Shown here one piece after another: positions 6,439 through 11,069 of a stretch of DNA of 11,069 bases. Under the pieces are notes generated by a model. That model had not been told where the DNA came from. It was given only the letters and a program-made list of their open reading frames with translations, and ran no database searches. The DNA lies in the NCBI GenBank assembly GCA_022866645.1, contig JALHUQ010000034.1:1-11069 (forward strand). Reading direction: 5' to 3'. This stretch comes from Woeseiaceae bacterium. GTDB taxonomy: Bacteria; Pseudomonadota; Gammaproteobacteria; Steroidobacterales; Woeseiaceae. A program made the translations under genes and the position numbers. The stretch's first letter is position 1. The number at the start of each line of letters is the position of its first letter.

Positions 6439-7029
6439 ATGACCTTAGTCCTGAGCATCGCTGCACTTTTGCTCGGTCCTGCAATCTATGCGGCGGGCCG
6501 CACGAATCCGATCGCGAAGCGCGTGCTCAACGCATCGATATTGCTCACTATCGCCGTGATCATTGCCATTCACATCAGTCCCGAAGCCCTCGAGCACGGC
6601 GGGAAAGCTGCCATTATTGTCATTTTGGCCGGTTTGGCATTCCCCATGATTTTGGAGCGCCTGTTCCGGAAGGCAACGGATACCGCGCACCTGGTCATCG
6701 TTGCGCTCGCTGCCACGGGTCTTCTTGTCCACGCCGTCGTTGACGGTATCGCCCTGCTACCCGGAAGCGGGACGGGTCTCGCTTACGCGATCGTGCTGCA
6801 CCGGCTGCCGGTCGGCATGGCTGTTTGGTGGGCAATTCGGCCCAACTTCGGTAAAACCGCCGCCATGCTTGCGTTCGCTTTGATCATTCTGTCGACCACC
6901 GCCGGCTATTTTGCCGGCGATCACATCCTCGAAATGGCGGACGCACGAACTCTCGCGATGCTTCAGGCATTTGTGTCCGGATCCCTGATTCACGTAGTCA
7001 CATTCGGTGTCAAACACGACCATCACTGA
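6439..7029 (+). CDS. ZIP-like divalent metal transporter relative, short
   Basis: From ATG 6439 the product is 196 residues with seven visible hydrophobic segments. ZIP (PF02535) signatures appear in order: H45-IS-PEALEHGG at the end of TM2, H98-AVV-D102-G in TM4, H121-RL-P124-VG in TM5, and a late AFVSGSLIH segment (H185). The C-terminus is KHDHH. ZIP proteins import Zn, Fe or Mn into the cytoplasm. Canonical TM4/TM5 motifs are HNxxEG/DG and HxxPxE/EG; the TM5 acidic residue is Val here, and no TM8 follows. Transport ability and direction are therefore uncertain. ATG 6439 is preferred to an upstream ATG at 6328, which would add 37 polar residues overlapping the divergent gene's signal peptide. 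It diverges from the YtkA-like/peroxidase pair and converges on the flavin reductase, 11 bp away, with no clear terminator between. Confidence 0.68.
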   Translation: MTLVLSIAALLLGPAIYAAGRTNPIAKRVLNASILLTIAVIIAIHISPEALEHGGKAAIIVILAGLAFPMILERLFRKATDTAHLVIVALAATGLLVHAVVDGIALLPGSGTGLAYAIVLHRLPVGMAVWWAIRPNFGKTAAMLAFALIILSTTAGYFAGDHILEMADARTLAMLQAFVSGSLIHVVTFGVKHDHH

Positions 7030-7040
7030 AGGCCGGCAAT

Positions 7041-7517
7041 CTACTTGAGAAAATGCCCGCGATAGAAAATGAGCGGGTCGGTCTTTCGATCTTCAAACTT
7101 CAGGACGCGACCAACGACGATTCTGTGGTCCCCGCCATCGTAGCAATGCTCCGTTCGGCATTCGAATACGGCCGAATACTCCGGCAGGATCGGAACGCCG
7201 GCTAACCCCACACCACACTCAAGGCCATCGAACTTATTCGTTCCAGTTGCTGCGAATCGTCTGCACACATCGCGTTGGTGTATTGCCAGAACATTGACAG
7301 CGAAATACTCAGCCTCGACGAAAGTCTCGAAACTCAGAGAGTCTTCACCGACACTCCAGAGTACCAGCGGGGGGACCAGCGATACGGAATTGAAACTATT
7401 AACGGTAATTCCCGCTTTGCTGCCGTTTTTGTCGATCGTCGTGACTACAGCAACGCCCGTTGCAAAGCAGCCGAGTACACGTCGATACTCCGCCAGATCA
7501 AATTCATTCGATAACAA
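7041..7517 (-). CDS. Flavin reductase-like FMN-binding split-barrel protein
   Basis: From TTG 7517 the protein is 158 residues, typical for the flavin reductase-like family (PF01613; HpaC/RutF-type small components). Landmarks are YRRVLGCFATGVAVVTT (11-27), AGITVNSFNSVSL (35-47), PPLVLWS (49-55), RFAATGTNKF (87-96) and GGDHRIVVGRVL (128-139), the last being a typical flavin-site stretch. Members reduce FMN or FAD with NAD(P)H for a partner monooxygenase, or act as FMN-bound oxidoreductases; no monooxygenase is in view, so the partner is unknown. The frame continues upstream to an ATG at 7622, but the added 35 residues are unlike the family and lie inside the symporter gene. TTG 7517 has AAAGGA at six bases and a 14-nt overlap with the symporter's end. 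The protein is soluble and cytoplasmic. Confidence 0.88.
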   Translation of the reverse strand: MLSNEFDLAEYRRVLGCFATGVAVVTTIDKNGSKAGITVNSFNSVSLVPPLVLWSVGEDSLSFETFVEAEYFAVNVLAIHQRDVCRRFAATGTNKFDGLECGVGLAGVPILPEYSAVFECRTEHCYDGGDHRIVVGRVLKFEDRKTDPLIFYRGHFLK

Positions 7518-8439
7518 CGACGGTCCTTTTTCTGTCGAAATAATTGTAAGTGATGGCCAATAAGCCACCGGCGACCAGATGCCATACACCCCAAACTGCC
7601 GCAATGGCGGCTGCGCCGCCAACGCCTTTCAATTGTGACAACAAAATTATCAGCGCCAAGCCGGAGTTCTGAATACCGACCTCGAACGTCAGCGCCCTGC
7701 GCGCTGACGTTCGCTTCGACAAGACCCGGCCGGCGACAGCGCCGGTAGCGAACGCCGCAGTATTGTGCAAGGCGGTAATACTGACGAGCAAACCTGCCGC
7801 GGGCCAGAGTATGGGATAAAAGTAGATGATGCCGTATACAATCGTAGCGCCGAGCACGGCCGCACCTGCGACTGTCGTTCTCTTTCGAATGCGTTCCGCG
7901 ACGTCCGGCGCTCTCGCCGCCAGAATCATGCCTGCCGCCAGTGGTATTGCTAACAGAAGAGTCGTCTGGCCGATGAAGAGCAAGGGACTGACTTCGAGCG
8001 ACGCCAGTAGCGTGGCCGTCGGCTCATACGCCTGCGCCCAAAACAACGTCGAGGCCGGAGTTAGCAGAGCCGCGAGCATGCTTGAGGTCGCTGTCAACGC
8101 CACTGATACTGCGACATCGCCGCGCGACAAATAGGTCAAAAGGTTGGAAACCGATCCCCCCGGGCAACAAGCGACAACGATCATTCCGAGAGCGATAGAC
8201 GGTGGTGGCGAGATCAGGTGAACCAACCCAAAGGTGACCAGGGGCAACAGCACGACCTGTGCCACTATGCCGCCGACATACAGTGACGGTTCGGCCAGCA
8301 GAACACTAAAATCCCTCGCGCGTAATCCGAGCGCGACCCCGAACATGACCAGCATGAGGGCCAGAGCAACGCCCGCCTGCCCCATTGGGTCCAAAACGAT
8401 TCTTAGTCCGTCGAGCGCTTCGGTATCGATGTGATTCAT
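7504..8439 (-). CDS. Bile acid:sodium symporter (BASS/SBF) family transporter
   Basis: The 311-residue protein has about nine to ten membrane helices, the usual BASS (PF01758) size. CCPGGSVSNLLTYLSRG (91-107) and EVGIQNSGLAL (253-263) match the two crossing-helix motifs. By comparison with the Neisseria ASBT homologue, the sodium-site residues appear retained: S98, N99, S112, T116, E253 and Q257. It should therefore be a Na+-coupled importer in the inner membrane. Substrates in the family range from bile acids to pyruvate, pantothenate and other organic anions, so the name should not be read as bile acid uptake. ATG 8439 overlaps the stop of the DUF2339 gene as ATGA (8436-8439), indicating translational coupling. 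The downstream flavin reductase begins before this gene ends. Confidence 0.9.
   Translation of the reverse strand: MNHIDTEALDGLRIVLDPMGQAGVALALMLVMFGVALGLRARDFSVLLAEPSLYVGGIVAQVVLLPLVTFGLVHLISPPPSIALGMIVVACCPGGSVSNLLTYLSRGDVAVSVALTATSSMLAALLTPASTLFWAQAYEPTATLLASLEVSPLLFIGQTTLLLAIPLAAGMILAARAPDVAERIRKRTTVAGAAVLGATIVYGIIYFYPILWPAAGLLVSITALHNTAAFATGAVAGRVLSKRTSARRALTFEVGIQNSGLALIILLSQLKGVGGAAAIAAVWGVWHLVAGGLLAITYNYFDRKRTVVVIE
7524..7529 (-). promoter_or_regulatory. Ribosome binding site fixing the TTG start of the flavin reductase
   Basis: Read on the minus strand, AAAGGA sits six bases before TTG 7517 and inside the last codons of the symporter gene. It is the best Shine-Dalgarno in this operon and decides the start over the distant ATG at 7622. 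Confidence 0.65.
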
Positions 8440-11069
8440 CCGGCCGTGACTGTATCGGACTGTTTCGGCGGTACTGGTGAGAAGTAACCAACCACCAGCA
8501 GCATTACACCGACACCGAGGAACGATATTATTCTGGCGACAGTACCTGTATTGCCGAGATCAATAACGAACAGCTTCAACACTACGGCGATCATCAGACC
8601 TGCTCCTGCCATCCAGACTATGCGACGTGCTCGCCTCGTGCCAAGAACCATTCCGCTCAATCCCAAGATGGCCCAATAGATAGACAATGTACTTTGTACG
8701 CTTACGGAATTCATCAACGCGCTCGGATACCAGGCGACTCCCGTCGTGTGATGAACGATGCGAACTACGGCAATGGTTGACAGCAAGAACGCCACACCCG
8801 CGAGGAAAAATTGTGGTGCTCGTGAGTCCTTTTCGAGGCCCCAACGCTGGCGCTCTGCTTCGAATCGCATCCCGAACCACATCAATGCCACGGCAACGAT
8901 TGACATGACATCAAATGGATTCAAAATCGGAATGTACGGCAGCGGCGCGGGATCGCCCGGATCATTAATACAAACGATAGTGACCAGCGTCACGTAAGCG
9001 AGCACCATTAGTAGCGTGGCTACGAAGTAAGCGTCGGGCTGTTTCGAAAATGGCCAACGGTCGCCGCGACGATTCGCTTTTTCGAAAAGCAGGCCAAATG
9101 CTCCGACCGCGAGAACCAACAGCCCTGCTGTAACGGGCCAGACGTCGTTAGTGACCACTCGGTCGACCTGCCAGCCCAGCTCAAATGCTAACAATCCGAC
9201 GAAGAACATCGCACCCAGCCCGTGCGCGATCGATTCCGCTCGATTCTTTTCTCCTTCGTAGACATAAAGTATGAAAACGTGAGCAGCGATTGCCGTTAGC
9301 CATCCCAATGCTCCCAATCCTTTGAAAAAGTGATCGTGCTCGAGCAGGTACGCGAGCGCGCCAATAATTAAAGCTGGCAGCAACACCAGTGACACACGCT
9401 TGTACGCAATCCACTGAAATCGCTTTCCGGCATACGCTATCGCAGCGAGGCTGAGTGATCCAAACAGCAACAAGCCATGAAGCTGGTTGCTGCTCGATAC
9501 GCGATCGAAAATTTCTGCGGAGCCGGCGCCGAACCAGAACAACAAGCCCCAAATGAACAGCCCGATGGAAATCGGTTTCAGTGCGTCGTCGGCACGTTCA
9601 TCGGTGCGCAATTTCCGTGCCGAGTACAACGACATCCACGCGATCATCGCGCCGCCGAGAAGATTGCCGTTTAGAACGGGAATACCGAGATCGTCGGTCC
9701 AGCCATAAGCGATCAATCCCGCGCCGCCCGCCAGCGGCAGGAATCCGAGTGTGATTTGCCAAAGAGCAAGCCACTGCAATCGATTCGCGGCGTAGTGCAT
9801 GGCGGCAAAACTCGAACCGAAATACAGGATCGCGATCATGAGTTCATTGCCTGCAGTGGCACGGTCGGATATTTCGGCAAAGCCCGAACCAAACCACCAC
9901 CCAATGCCCCAAATCAGGAGCGCCACGGATGCGAATTTTTGCCACTCACGACCGCGGTCATCCTGCAAAAGCATGTGCGCCGAATACAGGGAAGTGAGCG
10001 CGATGATCACACCACCCATCAGATTCCCATTCAGGATCGGTACACCCAGATCGTGGACCCAGCCGTAGCTCAGGAATTCAACGCCAGCGGCAAACGGCAG
10101 AGCCGTGCCGGTCAGCTTCGCAAGAGTCATTTTTTGCCGAACGCCGATCCACACGAGGGCTGCGCCCTCCATCGCCCAGGCGATGGCAGTCCAACGGTCA
10201 TCCAGCGCCAGGGGAATCGCGATAGTGCCGAAGGCGACAGCAAGCGCGATAAATGCCTGCATCAGTAACTCGAAGTTCTTTTCTTGCGTGCGGCGCAGCC
10301 ATAGCGCAAACGCCGCGTAGAAAGCAGAGAGTATGGCCGCGCTGATTGCGAGTCCGTACTCAGTATCATTCAGCAGCTGCGTTTGTAGCGCGAACGCGAT
10401 GGTTGGAGTACCAAACAGCAGCGTTCCATCGACATAGCCCCGAATCCTTGGCGGCACGCGAAACGCAAACAGGACGGCGATGATGGTGTAGAACAGAAAA
10501 TACAGAACCAGAAATGGCTCCGTCGTCGAAAAAAGCTCGGGCACGTAATACTGGTAACCCCAGATCGTGCCGACACCAAACGTAAAGCCGAATCCAATAA
10601 TATTGAGTTCGCGCCATGATCTGTACCAGGCGACACCCAGTACGGCGCAGTTGAGAATCAGGTAGTAACTAAACAGGCCAACATGGTTTCCGCTGCCGGT
10701 TGAGATCAACAATGGTGCGAGAAAGCCTCCCGTTGTTCCCAATATGGCGAACGCTCTCGACTCCTGTTTGATTGCGAGCACACCAGCGGCGGCGGTAATA
10801 ATAATCAGGAGCCCGAACGCGATCGTCGGCGTTAGCAAGCCATGCAAGCGAAAAGCCGCAAACACTGTCAGGAACAGTACGCCGATACCACCACCCTGAA
10901 TGCTCAGGGCGAAGACACGGTTCTCCTCTCGCCTCCGCCAACCGAAGGTCAACAGGAAGGTCGCGAACCCGGCAACGGCCAGATAGCGCACGCTCATCGG
11001 TATCGAAAACAGTTCCTGCTCAACGGCGTACTTCAACAGGAACGCAACACCGAAGAAGGACAGTAATAC
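8436..11069 (-). CDS. DUF2339 polytopic membrane protein (5'-partial)
   Basis: The frame is open from the right edge to the TGA at 8436-8438, giving about 877 residues with the N-terminus outside the window. A TTG at 11036 is not a real start, because family-like sequence (VLLSFFGVAFLLKYA) continues before it to the edge. More than twenty hydrophobic helices are visible. DUF2339 (PF10101) landmarks: a QGGGIGVLFLTVFAAF helix near the N-terminal side, WAMEGAALVWIGVRQ in the middle, PLPYIPILNPFD later, and KLFVIDLGNTGTVARIISFLG with GYFSPVPP at the end. The biochemical role of DUF2339 proteins is unknown to me; they are inner-membrane proteins with a usually soluble N-terminal part that is missing here. 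A 120-residue segment is tandemly duplicated (see repeat). It leads the symporter gene with an ATGA overlap. Confidence 0.88.
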   Translation of the reverse strand, partial: VLLSFFGVAFLLKYAVEQELFSIPMSVRYLAVAGFATFLLTFGWRRREENRVFALSIQGGGIGVLFLTVFAAFRLHGLLTPTIAFGLLIIITAAAGVLAIKQESRAFAILGTTGGFLAPLLISTGSGNHVGLFSYYLILNCAVLGVAWYRSWRELNIIGFGFTFGVGTIWGYQYYVPELFSTTEPFLVLYFLFYTIIAVLFAFRVPPRIRGYVDGTLLFGTPTIAFALQTQLLNDTEYGLAISAAILSAFYAAFALWLRRTQEKNFELLMQAFIALAVAFGTIAIPLALDDRWTAIAWAMEGAALVWIGVRQKMTLAKLTGTALPFAAGVEFLSYGWVHDLGVPILNGNLMGGVIIALTSLYSAHMLLQDDRGREWQKFASVALLIWGIGWWFGSGFAEISDRATAGNELMIAILYFGSSFAAMHYAANRLQWLALWQITLGFLPLAGGAGLIAYGWTDDLGIPVLNGNLLGGAMIAWMSLYSARKLRTDERADDALKPISIGLFIWGLLFWFGAGSAEIFDRVSSSNQLHGLLLFGSLSLAAIAYAGKRFQWIAYKRVSLVLLPALIIGALAYLLEHDHFFKGLGALGWLTAIAAHVFILYVYEGEKNRAESIAHGLGAMFFVGLLAFELGWQVDRVVTNDVWPVTAGLLVLAVGAFGLLFEKANRRGDRWPFSKQPDAYFVATLLMVLAYVTLVTIVCINDPGDPAPLPYIPILNPFDVMSIVAVALMWFGMRFEAERQRWGLEKDSRAPQFFLAGVAFLLSTIAVVRIVHHTTGVAWYPSALMNSVSVQSTLSIYWAILGLSGMVLGTRRARRIVWMAGAGLMIAVVLKLFVIDLGNTGTVARIISFLGVGVMLLVVGYFSPVPPKQSDTVTAG
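9348..10067 (-). repeat. Internal 360-bp tandem duplication inside the DUF2339 gene
   Basis: Two adjacent units of exactly 120 codons, 10067-9708 and 9707-9348, encode matching segments with no gaps. The starts align as YGWVHDLGVPILNGNLMGG against YGWTDDLGIPVLNGNLLGG, with further matches at SLYSA, FG.G.AEI.DR and R.QW. A hand count gives about 55 of 120 identical residues. Nucleotide identity is lower than this suggests at third positions, so the duplication is old. Each unit spans roughly four membrane segments. Confidence 0.8.

Noticed and set aside
7056..7077. CCCGC...GCGGG inverted repeat just after the convergent stops, as a terminator
   Set aside because: The stem is only five pairs with a 12-base loop and no T-run, and it lies within the flavin reductase coding sequence.
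9756..10268. 170-codon plus-strand open frame inside the DUF2339 gene
   Set aside because: It is antisense to a strongly supported family member, and its low-complexity polar translation resembles no protein family.
11034..11036. TTG as the start of the DUF2339 gene
   Set aside because: The frame continues to the window edge with family-like hydrophobic sequence, so the true start is outside.

Overview
The window reads as a compact stretch of a Gram-negative, most likely gammaproteobacterial, chromosome. Supporting signs are an outer-membrane beta-barrel protein, Sec and lipoprotein signals, a MauG-type dihaem peroxidase, mid-50s GC by eye, and very tight gene packing with stop/start overlaps. 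I cannot fix the genus. No rRNA, tRNA, CRISPR array, insertion sequence, integrase or phage gene was found, so it looks like ordinary core or flexible chromosome rather than a mobile island.

Layout. (1) Positions 1-149 are the 3' end of an unidentified plus-strand gene. Its C-terminus is built from near-perfect 27-bp (9-residue) tandem repeats and is followed by a strong intrinsic terminator (189-220). (2) A plus-strand pair, 252-4233: a secreted three-module protein (gluzincin-like metallopeptidase, TolB-like propeller, outer-membrane barrel), then 1 nt later a PrsW-type intramembrane protease with an added cytosolic domain. (3) A minus-strand pair, 6400 to 4230: a membrane protein with two periplasmic domains, the second YtkA/FixH-like, overlapping by 4 nt a dihaem cytochrome c peroxidase of the MauG/CcpA family. 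(4) Divergent from that pair across only 38 bp is a short ZIP-like metal-transporter relative (6439-7029). (5) A minus-strand operon enters from the right edge and reads down to 7041: a large DUF2339 polytopic membrane protein (5' end outside the window), a BASS/SBF sodium-coupled symporter and a small flavin reductase, joined by a 4-nt and a 14-nt overlap.

Three starts differ from the longest open frame. The peroxidase is best started at GTG 5435 (GTGA overlap, lipoprotein signal). The ZIP-like protein is best started at ATG 6439. The flavin reductase is best started at TTG 7517, which has an AAAGGA ribosome binding site. Two pairs of genes converge: the PrsW and peroxidase genes overlap at TTAG (4230-4233), and the ZIP-like and flavin reductase genes are 11 bp apart.

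How the genes may work together (inference). Group 2 may couple an outer-membrane or surface protease-like protein to an inner-membrane protease. Groups 3 and 4 form a periplasmic haem/metal/redox cluster: a His-rich membrane protein, a dihaem enzyme and a metal-transporter relative with altered metal-site residues. Group 5 joins an uptake symporter and a flavin reductase to a membrane protein of unknown role. The points most worth a second look are the three-module protease/PrsW pair, the double-domain YtkA-like protein whose predicted mature N-terminus is histidine, the ZIP-like protein lacking canonical residues and a last helix, the 120-residue duplication in DUF2339, and the repeat tail at the left edge.
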